A stretch of 64,000 bases of DNA from Boseongicola sp. H5 (lineage in GTDB: Bacteria > Pseudomonadota > Alphaproteobacteria > Rhodobacterales > Rhodobacteraceae), in the NCBI GenBank assembly GCA_020622165.1, contig JACNMN010000001.1, forward strand, positions 682,001-746,000. Reading direction: 5' to 3'. The notes beneath the pieces are model-generated. The model ran no database searches. It worked only from the letters and a program-made list of their open reading frames with translations, and had not been told where the DNA came from. Made by a program: the position numbers and the translations under genes. Positions 8,167 to 16,429 of the stretch are shown here, in pieces (within the stretch, counting starts at the first letter, position 1; each line of letters begins with the position of its first letter).

Positions 8167-9132
8167 ATGGATTTCCTGACCATCCTGCAAATCCTCGACA
8201 GCACCGTCCGGCTGGCGACGCCGCTGCTGCTGGCCTGCCTTGCGGGACTATATTCCGAACGTGCGGGCATTTTCGACATCGGACTGGAAGGCAAGATGCT
8301 GGCCGCCGCCTTCTTCTCGGCGGCCGTCGCCTTCACCTCCGGCAATGTCTGGGTCGGGCTGATGGCCGGGATTGCCGCATCCTGCGTCCTGTCGGGCATT
8401 CACGGCCTGGCCTCTATCACCTTCCGGGGAAATCAGCTGATCTCGGGTGTCGCGATCAACTTCCTCGCCGCGGGCATGACCGTGGTCATCGCCCAGACAT
8501 GGTTTCAGCAAGGCGGGCGCACGCCGCCGCTGCAAGGGGCCGCACGCTTTCAGGAAATCACCCTGCCCTTCGCCGATGCGATGGCCGATGTCCCGATCAT
8601 CGGGCCGATCTATTCCGAACTGATCTCGGGCCATTCGATCCTAGTCTACATGGCGCTGGCGATCGTGCCGCTGACATGGTGGATCCTGTTTCGCACCCGG
8701 TTCGGCCTGCGCCTGCGCGCGGTGGGTGAAAACCCCGCCGCCGTGGACACCGCCGGTATCTCGGTGGTGGGCGCGCGCTATGCGGCGGTGATGATCTGCG
8801 GCGTCCTGTGCGGGCTTGCGGGCGCGTATCTGGCCACCAGCCTTGCCGCCGGATTTGTGAAGGACATGAGCGCCGGGCGCGGCTTCATCGCCCTTGCCGC
8901 GCTGATCTTCGCCAAGTGGCGGCCCTGGTACGCGCTTTATGCCTGTCTTCTCTTCGGGCTGCTGGATGCGGTCGGCAACCGCTATCAGAATATCGAGCTT
9001 GTCGGCGTGACCATCCCGGTGCAGTTCATGCAGGCCCTGCCGTACATCCTGACCGTGGTGATCCTTGCAGGGTTCGTGGGCAAGGCGATCCCGCCGCGCG
9101 CCGGCGGGGAGCCCTACGTCAAGGAACGGTAA
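8167..9132 (+). CDS. ABC transporter permease (YufQ/NupQ-like)
   Basis: The second permease of the BMP-type importer, 321 aa with about 8-9 TM segments. It has the family loop GIFDIGLEGKMLAAAFFSAA near residue 38 and the coupling region LRAVGENPAAVDTAGISVVG. SD GGAG (8154-8157) lies within the tail of the LysE remnant, so the remnant now supplies this gene's leader. It should form a heterodimeric channel with the 6762-7871 permease, energised by the 5220-6761 ATPase. Confidence 0.92.
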   Translation: MDFLTILQILDSTVRLATPLLLACLAGLYSERAGIFDIGLEGKMLAAAFFSAAVAFTSGNVWVGLMAGIAASCVLSGIHGLASITFRGNQLISGVAINFLAAGMTVVIAQTWFQQGGRTPPLQGAARFQEITLPFADAMADVPIIGPIYSELISGHSILVYMALAIVPLTWWILFRTRFGLRLRAVGENPAAVDTAGISVVGARYAAVMICGVLCGLAGAYLATSLAAGFVKDMSAGRGFIALAALIFAKWRPWYALYACLLFGLLDAVGNRYQNIELVGVTIPVQFMQALPYILTVVILAGFVGKAIPPRAGGEPYVKER

Positions 9133-9361
9133 CGATCGGCCTGAGCCCGTCCGGCAATGCCGGTACCGGCCCCGGATCAGGGCGCCGCGCGGCGTTTCCG
9201 TCCGGCAGCGCGACCCGAAAATCCGGGGCGGGGCACAGCCCGATGGCCCCATAGCGATCCTGTTCCGATCTGTCGCAGCCGGCCCGGGGTGCGACACTCT
9301 GGCATTGACGTAAGGGCCGCGCTACACGGGAAGCCATAAGGACGGAGGCCTCAGCCAACCC

Positions 9362-10285
9362 ATGCAAATCTACCTGCCCATCGCCGAGGTCAGCGTGAAC
9401 GCCTTTCTGCTGCTGGGTTTGGGCGGGTTGGTCGGCGTTCTGTCGGGCATGTTCGGCGTCGGCGGCGGGTTTCTGATGACGCCGTTGCTGTTCTTCATCG
9501 GCATTCCGCCCGCCGTCGCCGTCGCGACCGAAGCCAACCAGATCGTGGCCTCCAGCTTTTCCGGCGTGCTGGCGCATCTCAAACGCAAGACCGTGGATCT
9601 CAGGATGGGCACGGTCCTGCTCATAGGCGGGCTTGTAGGGGCCGCGGCGGGCGTTCAGGTCTTCGCGATCCTGACAGCCCTCGGTCAGGTCGATCTGCTG
9701 GTGCGGCTCTGTTATGTCGTGTTTCTGGGCCTGATCGGCGGGCTGATGTTCATCGAAAGCCTGCGCGCGATCCGCCGGGCGCGCGCGGCGGGCGATGCGC
9801 CTGTTCCGCGCCGCAAGCATCGCGGCTGGATCCATGCCCTGCCGTTCAAGATGCGGTTCCGCACCTCGGGCCTTTACATCTCGGTCATCCCGCCGCTGCT
9901 GGTCGGGCTTCTGGTCGGTGTGCTGGCGGCGATCATGGGCGTGGGCGGCGGCTTCATCATGGTGCCCGCGATGATCTATCTGCTCGGAATGCCCACCAAG
10001 GTCGTCGTCGGCACATCGCTCTTCCAGATCATTTTCGTCACCGGCTTCGCCACGCTTCTGCACGCCACGACCAATTACACCGTCGATATGGTGCTGGCCG
10101 TGCTACTGCTGGTGGGTGGCGTCATCGGCGCGCAGATCGGCACCCGGATCGGTGTCAAGATGAAGGCCGAACAACTGCGTATCCTGCTGGCGATCATGGT
10201 GCTGGCGGTCTGCGGTCGGCTGGCGCTGGATTTGCTTCTGGAACCGGCGGAACTCTACTCCCTCGGCAACGGGGGGTCCCATTGA
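9362..10285 (+). CDS. TSUP-family anion exporter (TauE/SafE)
   Basis: A 307-aa membrane protein with the two-fold internal repeat of the sulfite exporter TauE/SafE family: GVLSGMFGVGGGFLMTPLLF near the N-terminus and GVLAAIMGVGGGFIMVPAMI near the middle. Around 8 TM helices. Family members move sulfite, sulfonates or related anions. It overlaps the TIGR02186 gene by 4 nt; this association, common in alphaproteobacteria, suggests a joint membrane function, substrate unknown. The 229-nt leader 9133-9361 holds GC-rich self-complementary stretches but no clear terminator. Confidence 0.9.
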   Translation: MQIYLPIAEVSVNAFLLLGLGGLVGVLSGMFGVGGGFLMTPLLFFIGIPPAVAVATEANQIVASSFSGVLAHLKRKTVDLRMGTVLLIGGLVGAAAGVQVFAILTALGQVDLLVRLCYVVFLGLIGGLMFIESLRAIRRARAAGDAPVPRRKHRGWIHALPFKMRFRTSGLYISVIPPLLVGLLVGVLAAIMGVGGGFIMVPAMIYLLGMPTKVVVGTSLFQIIFVTGFATLLHATTNYTVDMVLAVLLLVGGVIGAQIGTRIGVKMKAEQLRILLAIMVLAVCGRLALDLLLEPAELYSLGNGGSH

Positions 10286-11034
10286 AACGGTTGCTCCTGA
10301 TCCTGGCCCTGATCCTGCCCGCGCCTGCGCTGGCCGAGCAGGTCGTGGCCGGTCTCAGCCGCGACGAGATCGCGATCACCACCAATTTCGACGGGTCCGA
10401 GATCCTGATCTTCGGCGCGGTCCGCCGGGAAGCGCCGATCCCGCGCAGCGGCCCGCTTGAGGTGATCATCACCGTCGAAGGCCCCGACCGGCCGGTGACC
10501 GTGCGCCGCAAGGATCGCCGCTTCGGCATCTGGATCAACACCGACGCCGCCGAGGTGGATGAGGCGCCGACCTTCTATGCCGTGTCCACCACGGCGCCGC
10601 TGCGCGACGTGCTGAGCGACACCAACGATCTGCGCCACCGGATCTCGATCCGCCGGGCGATCCGCGCGGTGGGCTCGGGCGTGAGCGATCAGCCGAGTTT
10701 CACCCGCGCGCTGATCCGCATCAGGGAGGAGAACGGCCTCTACCAATTGAACGAAGGGGCGGTGAGCCTGCGCGATGACACGCTGTTCGATACCTCCGTC
10801 CGGCTGCCCGCAAATCTGGTCGAAGGCAGTTACCGCACACGGATCTTCCTGACCCGGAACCGCGAAATCATCGCCGAATACGACACCGTGATCGCGGTGC
10901 GCAAGGTCGGCCTTGAACGGCTGATCTACAATCTCGCCCATGACCGTCCGCTGATCTACGGCATCCTGTCGCTGGTCATCGCAATCGCCGCGGGCTGGCT
11001 CGCCTCGGCGGTGTTCCGGTACATCCGCGCATGA
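10282..11034 (+). CDS. TIGR02186-family membrane-anchored periplasmic protein
   Basis: A 250-aa protein with signal peptide 1-18 (LILALILPAPALA), a beta-rich periplasmic domain (about 20-215) and a C-terminal TM helix (about 224-246, LIYGILSLVIAIAAGWLASA). VAGLSRDEIAITTNFDGSEI is the family's start. Function is unknown; members are typically next to a TSUP exporter, as here (ATGA overlap). Its own stop overlaps the following gene by 4 nt, so the three genes are translationally coupled. Confidence 0.85.
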   Translation: MKRLLLILALILPAPALAEQVVAGLSRDEIAITTNFDGSEILIFGAVRREAPIPRSGPLEVIITVEGPDRPVTVRRKDRRFGIWINTDAAEVDEAPTFYAVSTTAPLRDVLSDTNDLRHRISIRRAIRAVGSGVSDQPSFTRALIRIREENGLYQLNEGAVSLRDDTLFDTSVRLPANLVEGSYRTRIFLTRNREIIAEYDTVIAVRKVGLERLIYNLAHDRPLIYGILSLVIAIAAGWLASAVFRYIRA

Positions 11035-11408
11035 CCGGCCCCGCCGACACCGTGCGCGGTTTCTGGGACGCGATGGCCAGCAATGATTTTCATGCGGCAA
11101 GCCGCTGGCTCAGCCCCGATTTTCGTCTCGATTGGCCCCAGTCGGGCGAGGTGATCGAGGGGCCCGCGGCCTTCGCCGCCCTGAACACCGCCTATCCGGC
11201 CAGCGGGCGCTGGCGTTTCGATATCCGCCGCCTCGTGGCCGAGGGCGACACCGTGGTGACGGAGGTTCACGTGACCGACGGCGCGATAGAGGCCATGGCG
11301 CTCACCTTTCACACCGTTCGCGCGGGCCGGATCACGAAACAGGTGGAATACTGGCCCGATCCCTACGATCCGCCGGAATGGCGGGCGCAATGGGTCCGGC
11401 GCATCTAG
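11031..11408 (+). CDS. SnoaL/NTF2-like domain protein
   Basis: A 125-aa cone-shaped alpha/beta-barrel protein of the nuclear transport factor 2 superfamily (VRGFWDAMASNDFHAASRWL...FTP-like core, with ITKQVEYWPDPYDPPEWR at the end). Members include polyketide cyclases, ketosteroid isomerases and many of unknown activity, so no reaction is assigned. It is the last gene of the TSUP operon. Its TAG lies in CTAG (11405-11408), where the convergent SDR gene also ends, so the two genes overlap by 4 nt tail to tail. Confidence 0.82.
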   Translation: MTGPADTVRGFWDAMASNDFHAASRWLSPDFRLDWPQSGEVIEGPAAFAALNTAYPASGRWRFDIRRLVAEGDTVVTEVHVTDGAIEAMALTFHTVRAGRITKQVEYWPDPYDPPEWRAQWVRRI

Positions 11409-12133
11409 CCGCGCCCGACATAGGGCATATTCGTCGCCAGCACCGTCTGGAACAGCACATTGGCCGAAGGCGGCAAGCTTGCCATGTGCAGCACCGACCG
11501 CGCCGCGTCGGCCACATCCATCATGTCCATCAGCGGCTTGCCCTCGGCCAGCATCCGCTCATTCAGCTTGTCGACCAGTTCGGTCCGCGCATTGCCGATA
11601 TCGATCTGTCCCGCCGCGATCCCGAACCGCCGCCCGTCGAGGCTCAGCGTTCTGGTCAGCCCGGTCACCCCGTGTTTCGTGGTGGTATAGCAGACGGAGC
11701 CTTCGCGCGGCGAATGGGCCGAAAGCGACCCGTTGTTGATGATCCGCCCGCCTTGCGGATCCTGCGCGCGCATCTGGGCGAACGCGGCGCGGGCGGTGTT
11801 GAACATGCCGGTCAGGTTCACCGCCAGGCTGCGGTGCCAGTCATCGGGGTCGATCTCGTCAATCGTGCCCTGGGGCGTGAAGATGCCCGCATTGTTGAAA
11901 ACGGCATCCAGCCGGCCCCATTTCTCGGCCAGCGCCGCAACCGCCACCTCGACCGCCGCCAGATCGCTCACATCGGCGGGCAGGCACATCGCCGATTGCC
12001 GCCCCCCTGCAAGCGCCTCCAGCCGTCCGGCGCGGCGCGCGAGCAACCCCACGCGCCAGCCCTCGGCCAGAAACAGCTCCGCCGTGGCACGGCCAATTCC
12101 GGAACTCGCCCCGGTGATCAGAATGGTCTTCAT
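11405..12133 (-). CDS. SDR-family oxidoreductase
   Basis: A 242-aa classical short-chain dehydrogenase/reductase. The Rossmann loop is TGASSGIG (7-14), followed by NNAG (80-83), S136 (NNGSLSA) and the catalytic pair Y149-xxx-K153 (CYTTTKHG). Lack of an early acidic residue after strand 2 and the basic LLARRAGRLE suggest NADP(H) preference. The ATG at 12133 overlaps the helicase stop (ATGA), so it is the second gene of a minus-strand pair. Substrate unknown. Confidence 0.88.
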   Translation of the reverse strand: MKTILITGASSGIGRATAELFLAEGWRVGLLARRAGRLEALAGGRQSAMCLPADVSDLAAVEVAVAALAEKWGRLDAVFNNAGIFTPQGTIDEIDPDDWHRSLAVNLTGMFNTARAAFAQMRAQDPQGGRIINNGSLSAHSPREGSVCYTTTKHGVTGLTRTLSLDGRRFGIAAGQIDIGNARTELVDKLNERMLAEGKPLMDMMDVADAARSVLHMASLPPSANVLFQTVLATNMPYVGRG

Positions 12134-13656
12134 GTCTCCTCCTCGTGCAGGGCCAGCGGCTCCGCGGGCACCTCCAGATCGTCGACCCCCAGAACCGCCT
12201 GCGGTTTCGACAGCATATAGCGCGTGACCCAGATCAGCCGTTCCTCGGCGCGGGTGATCGCCACATAGGCCAGCCGCTTCCACAGCGCCTGCCCGGCCTC
12301 TTCCCGCCCGGCGCGCGCGGCGGCATAAAGATCGGGCGCGAAGACCTGCACCGTTTCCCACTGGCTGCCCTGCGCCTTGTGGGTCGTCACCGCCGCCCCA
12401 TGCAGAAATGTGGCGCCCATCCGCGCCGCGAAGGGGATGAAGGGCTCCTCCTCCCCCGGCTTTTCGATCTTCACGATGGAGGCCGCCGACAGGCGCGGGC
12501 TTTCCGCGCCCACCACATGCAGCCGCGAAAACCCCGGCTTGCTGCCGGGCCCGATATAGACCACCTGCGCGCCCTTGATCAGGCCGCGCGCCTCAAGGTC
12601 GATCCGTTTCTTCCGATGCTTGATCGGCAGTTCGATCCCGTCGCAGATCAGCGGCTCCCCCGGCAGAAGCGCATCCTCTGGCGCGCCATGGGCCATGCGG
12701 AACGCGCGGATCAGGCGAATGCGGGTCGCATTGCGCCAGACCAGAACCGGGCTGCGCGCCATCAGATCGCTGTCGGCGCGCGGCGCGACAACGATCCGGT
12801 CATCGGTCCGCGCCGCCTCCTCGATCATCCGCTCGAACTGCTCGAAGCTGAGCGCGGGGTCGCCAAGGGCATGGGCCAGATCAAGGATCGGGTTGTCCGC
12901 CTCCTGCCGGTGGACCCGGGCCAGTTCCTGCTTGCGGGGGCCTTTCAGTTGATCGAACACCATCGCGCCCGACTGACCGACCGGGGCCAACTGCGCGGGA
13001 TCGCCGAACAGAACGAGAGTGGGGAAAATCTCCTGCAAATCCTCGAACTGCTTTTGATCCAGCATCGAGCTTTCATCGACCAGCCCGATATCCAGCGGGT
13101 CTTCGCGCCGCTTCCAGCCGGTGATGAAATCGGACCCGCGCAGCCCCGCGGCGGCCAGGGCGGCCGGCACCGATTTATGCGCGTCATACACCACCCTGGC
13201 CCGGTCCAGCGCCGTATCGCTCAGCGCCTCGATCTCGGGCCGCTCGCCCTGACCGGCCAGCCATTCGGCGACTTTCTCGTATTCCGGGTCATAGACCGGC
13301 GTGTAAAGGATGCGATGGATCGTCGTCGCGGGCACGCCCCGCGTCCGCAGCACGCTTGCTGCCTTGTTCGTGGGGGCCAGAATCGCGACGGTGCGCCGGT
13401 CCCTGCGGCGGCGGCCTTCCCAATCGCCCGACACGAGGTCAACGCCCGCGCTGACCAGCGCGTCCACCAGATGGGCCAGCAACAGGGTCTTGCCGCTGCC
13501 GGCCTTGCCGATCACCGCCATCACCGCGGATTTGCCCTCCGCCATCGGCGTCAGGGTATCGCGGTCCAGATCCACGCCGGCGGCGCGCAGCATCTCGGCA
13601 ATCGCATCGTAGGCGGAGGCCTGATCGTCGGAAAAGGAAACAGCGGGGCGCGTCAT
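12130..13656 (-). CDS. RecD-like ATP-dependent DNA helicase
   Basis: A 508-aa SF1 helicase. Walker A is GKAGSGKT (50-57), preceded by a Q-motif-like DDQASAYDAI; Walker B region is IGLVDESSML with LFGDPAQLAPVG (motif III), and the C-terminal UvrD-like motifs are VTTHKAQGSQWETV and AYVAITRAEERL. It is shorter than RecD and RecD2 and lacks obvious N-terminal HhH domains, resembling stand-alone AAA/UvrD_C_2 helicases common in Rhodobacterales. Likely DNA repair or recombination. No RecB or RecC gene is nearby. Confidence 0.87.
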   Translation of the reverse strand: MTRPAVSFSDDQASAYDAIAEMLRAAGVDLDRDTLTPMAEGKSAVMAVIGKAGSGKTLLLAHLVDALVSAGVDLVSGDWEGRRRRDRRTVAILAPTNKAASVLRTRGVPATTIHRILYTPVYDPEYEKVAEWLAGQGERPEIEALSDTALDRARVVYDAHKSVPAALAAAGLRGSDFITGWKRREDPLDIGLVDESSMLDQKQFEDLQEIFPTLVLFGDPAQLAPVGQSGAMVFDQLKGPRKQELARVHRQEADNPILDLAHALGDPALSFEQFERMIEEAARTDDRIVVAPRADSDLMARSPVLVWRNATRIRLIRAFRMAHGAPEDALLPGEPLICDGIELPIKHRKKRIDLEARGLIKGAQVVYIGPGSKPGFSRLHVVGAESPRLSAASIVKIEKPGEEEPFIPFAARMGATFLHGAAVTTHKAQGSQWETVQVFAPDLYAAARAGREEAGQALWKRLAYVAITRAEERLIWVTRYMLSKPQAVLGVDDLEVPAEPLALHEEET

Positions 13657-13712
13657 GGGCGCGACCCTAGCCCGGCCCCCGCCCGAGTGCCACGGCCAAA
13701 CCGCGCGCGGGC

Positions 13713-14018
13713 CTAGAGTGCCAGATCGCGCAACACGACAGGCGCGCCCGGTCGCGCCTCTTCGACCAGATCGGCCAGTTTCGCCAGATGCACGGCCACC
13801 GCCCGGGCCAGCCGCGCATCGCCCCGCTGATCGGCGCCGCCATTGAAGGTCGCGGTGATCATCGCATCGGCCTCAAGCAGCACCCGGATCAGGCGCAGCG
13901 TGCGCAGATCCGCGTGATCTGCGGCGATCTGCGACAGCACCTGTTCAGGACTTTTCGGAAGTCTCATCAGAATTTCCAATACGGCTTCCAGCAGCGTATC
14001 GGGATCGTCGGCAGTCAT
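13713..14018 (-). CDS. Conserved-looking hypothetical helical protein, 101 aa
   Basis: A soluble, mainly alpha-helical protein with no motif I recognise. It starts MTADDPDTLLEAVLEILMRL and has a Leu/Ala-rich C-terminal helix (ARLARAVAVHLAKLADLVEE). The ATG at 14018 is chosen over an upstream in-frame start at 14066 because an SD-like AGG lies before it. It is upstream of the helicase on the same strand (56-nt gap) and probably shares its transcript. Its promoter should be in the AT-rich patch at 14129-14180. Confidence 0.6.
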   Translation of the reverse strand: MTADDPDTLLEAVLEILMRLPKSPEQVLSQIAADHADLRTLRLIRVLLEADAMITATFNGGADQRGDARLARAVAVHLAKLADLVEEARPGAPVVLRDLAL

Positions 14019-14128
14019 GGTCTTACCTGTCCCGTTCCGGGTGGGTGACCGGGCTTTGCCCGCCATTCAGGGCCCGCGTTCTGCGGCGTCTGGTCAGTGA
14101 CCAATGAACTACGCCCTGCCCGTCGGCA

Positions 14129-14180
14129 TTAACAACGAAAGGCGCGCGCGACCGGCAGTTTATTAACAACTGGTTAACAA
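14129..14180. promoter_or_regulatory. AT-rich divergent promoter region with TTAACAA repeats
   Basis: The 332-bp gap 14019-14350 holds no gene. Within GC-rich DNA it has three TTAACAA copies (14129-14135, 14163-14169, 14174-14180). The last two form the inverted repeat TTAAC-AACTG-GTTAA (14163-14177). The position, between a minus-strand gene and the plus-strand aminotransferase, suits a shared regulator site. Confidence 0.4.
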
Positions 14181-14350
14181 AAGCGGTGCATTCTGGCAAC
14201 AGAGGCCCGGCCGGGCGGACGGCATGCCCGCCCGCGCCCGACGGGCCGGACCAGCCGGACACCCCGCCGCGTCCATCTGCGATAGATTGTCCTTGCACCA
14301 CCCGCGCCGTTCTCCGCTAGACTGCGGATATCGAGAAAAAGGGGCCCCAA

Positions 14351-15721
14351 ATGCTGACCAATGATCAACTGTCCCAATGGGACCGCGACAGTTTCCTCCA
14401 CCCCTCCACCCATCTGGCGCAGCATGCGCGCGGCGAGGTGCAGGGCCGGATCATCACCGGGGGCGAAGGCTGCTACATCACCGACCGCGACGGCAACCGC
14501 CTGCTCGATGCCTTTGCCGGGCTGTATTGCGTGAACGTGGGGTATGGCCGCACCGAAATCGCCGACGCGATTGCCGAACAGGCGCGCGAGCTGGCCTATT
14601 ACCACGCCTATATGGGCCACGGCACCGAAGCGTCGGTGACCCTGTCCAAGATGGTGATGGACCGCGCGCCCGATCACATGTCCAAGGTCTATTTCGGTCA
14701 GGGCGGGTCTGACGCGAATGAAACCAACATAAAACTGGTCTGGTACTACAACAACATCCGCGGGCTGCCCCGAAAGAAGAAGATCATCAGCCGCTGGCGC
14801 GCTTATCACGGATCGGGGCTGATGAGCGGCTCGCTCACCGGGCTCAGCCTGTTCCACAGGAAATTCGATCTGCCGCTCGACATGGTGCGGCACACCACCA
14901 GCCCCTATTATTATCGCCGCGACACCCGGGAGATGTCGGAGACCCTGTTTTCCGCGCAATGCGCCGCCGATCTGGAACAACTGATCGACACCGAGGGGGC
15001 GGAGACGATCGCCGCCTTCATCGCCGAACCCATGCTGGGCACCGGCGGCATCGTCCCCCCGCCCGAAGGCTATTGGGAGGCGATCACGCCGATCCTGGAA
15101 AAGCACGATATTCTGCTGATCGCGGACGAGGTGATCACCGGGTTTGGCCGTCTGGGTCATATGTTCGCCAGCCCCGCCTACGGGCTGACCCCCGATATCA
15201 TGACCATCGCCAAGGGGCTGACCTCCGCCTATGCCCCGTTGTCGGGCTCGATCGTATCGGAAAAGGTCTGGAAGGTGCTGGAACAGGGGACGGACGAAAA
15301 CGGACCCATCGGCCATGGCTGGACCTATTCGGCCCATCCCATCGGTGCCGCCGCGGGCGTTGCCAATCTCAAGCTCATCGACAGCCTTGGCCTTGTCGAG
15401 AATGCGGCCACCGTGGGGCCCTACCTCACCGCGCAGATGCAGGCGGCGCTTGGCGATCACCCCCATGTGGGCGAGATCCGCGGCGAAGGCATGCTGACGG
15501 CGGTGGAACTGATCGCCGACCGCGACAGCCGCACCTATTTCGACCCCGACCGCAAGATCACACCGCAGATCGTGGCCGCCATGGGCCGGCGCGGGGTGAT
15601 CGCGCGGGCGATGCCGCAGGGCGACATCATCGGCTTCGCCCCGCCGCTCTGCCTGACCCGGGAGGAGGCCGATACCGTGATAACGGCCACGGCCGGGGCG
15701 GTGGCCGAGGTCCTGGGCTAG
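14351..15721 (+). CDS. Class III (omega) aminotransferase
   Basis: A 456-aa PLP-dependent aminotransferase of the subgroup-III family (beta-alanine, taurine, putrescine or GABA:pyruvate type). The Schiff-base lysine is K288 in DIMTIAKGLTSAYAPLSG; LLIADEVITGFGRLG carries the Asp that binds the pyridine nitrogen, and GQGGSDANETNIKLV binds phosphate. The SD lies in AAAAAGGGGCCCC before the ATG. It is monocistronic by layout. The exact amine donor cannot be assigned; annotation as aspartate aminotransferase family would be a fold-level name only. Confidence 0.9.
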   Translation: MLTNDQLSQWDRDSFLHPSTHLAQHARGEVQGRIITGGEGCYITDRDGNRLLDAFAGLYCVNVGYGRTEIADAIAEQARELAYYHAYMGHGTEASVTLSKMVMDRAPDHMSKVYFGQGGSDANETNIKLVWYYNNIRGLPRKKKIISRWRAYHGSGLMSGSLTGLSLFHRKFDLPLDMVRHTTSPYYYRRDTREMSETLFSAQCAADLEQLIDTEGAETIAAFIAEPMLGTGGIVPPPEGYWEAITPILEKHDILLIADEVITGFGRLGHMFASPAYGLTPDIMTIAKGLTSAYAPLSGSIVSEKVWKVLEQGTDENGPIGHGWTYSAHPIGAAAGVANLKLIDSLGLVENAATVGPYLTAQMQAALGDHPHVGEIRGEGMLTAVELIADRDSRTYFDPDRKITPQIVAAMGRRGVIARAMPQGDIIGFAPPLCLTREEADTVITATAGAVAEVLG

Positions 15722-15805
15722 ACCCGGCGCGCTTTTCATTGCCCCGCACCCCCCGCATAAGGTACCAGTTCGGCATCATATGACCCGATTTTCTGATATC
15801 TTTTC

Positions 15806-16429
15806 ATGACGCCCAAAGGCCATCTTTCCTGCCCGAACTGCGGCAATGGCTTCGACCGCCTGCAAAAATCGACGCGGATGTTCGATTGCCCCTCCTGCGG
15901 CACGACGCTGTTCCGGGAGGCTGATGCGCTGGCCCCGATCGGCAACCATGGCGAGATGCATGAAGTCCCGATGCTGCTCGGCCTTGGCGACAAGCTGCGC
16001 GTCGGGCGGCATGTCTACCGGATGGTGGGCCATGCCCGGTTCGACTACGGGCGCGGCTGGTGGGATGAGCTTTGGGCCCTCGACGGCAGCGGCAATGGCG
16101 CCTGGATCAGCATCGACGAGGGCGATGTGATCCTCCAGACCGCGCTGCCGGAGCGACAGGCTCCGAAATGGAACGGGGCGCCCCCGCTTGGCTCCAGCTT
16201 CCGGGTGGAGGGCGAGACCTACACCGTGACGGAGGCCGACACCGCCGCCTGCGTTGCCATTCGCGGGGAGTTCCCCGAAGTCATGGAAATCGGGGAGCGG
16301 TACGACTTCGTGAACGCCGCCGGCGACGATGGCGCGCTTATCTCCGGCGAGTTCTGGGCCGGGGGCCGCGCATGGTACAGGGGCCGCTGGCTCGACCCGT
16401 TCGATCTGAAGCCGGACCGCGCGGCATGA
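15806..16429 (+). CDS. DUF4178 protein with N-terminal zinc ribbon
   Basis: A 207-aa protein that opens with a zinc ribbon (C9-PN-C12 ... C28-PS-C31) followed by tandem beta-rich modules of the DUF4178 type (LRVGRHVYRMVGHARFDYG, WWDELWAL, GAWISIDEGDVIL). No signal peptide or TM segment, so cytoplasmic. No SD precedes the ATG (CTTTTCATG), which hints at a leaderless or unusual start. Its stop overlaps the next DUF4178 gene (ATGA). First of five genes ending in a membrane spermidine synthase homologue. Function is unknown; a link to polyamine or envelope stress biology is inferred from gene order only. Confidence 0.82.
   Translation: MTPKGHLSCPNCGNGFDRLQKSTRMFDCPSCGTTLFREADALAPIGNHGEMHEVPMLLGLGDKLRVGRHVYRMVGHARFDYGRGWWDELWALDGSGNGAWISIDEGDVILQTALPERQAPKWNGAPPLGSSFRVEGETYTVTEADTAACVAIRGEFPEVMEIGERYDFVNAAGDDGALISGEFWAGGRAWYRGRWLDPFDLKPDRAA

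Noticed and set aside
12145-13716. A 523-residue plus-strand frame opposite the helicase
   Set aside because: Mirror of a conserved SF1 helicase; composition not protein-like.
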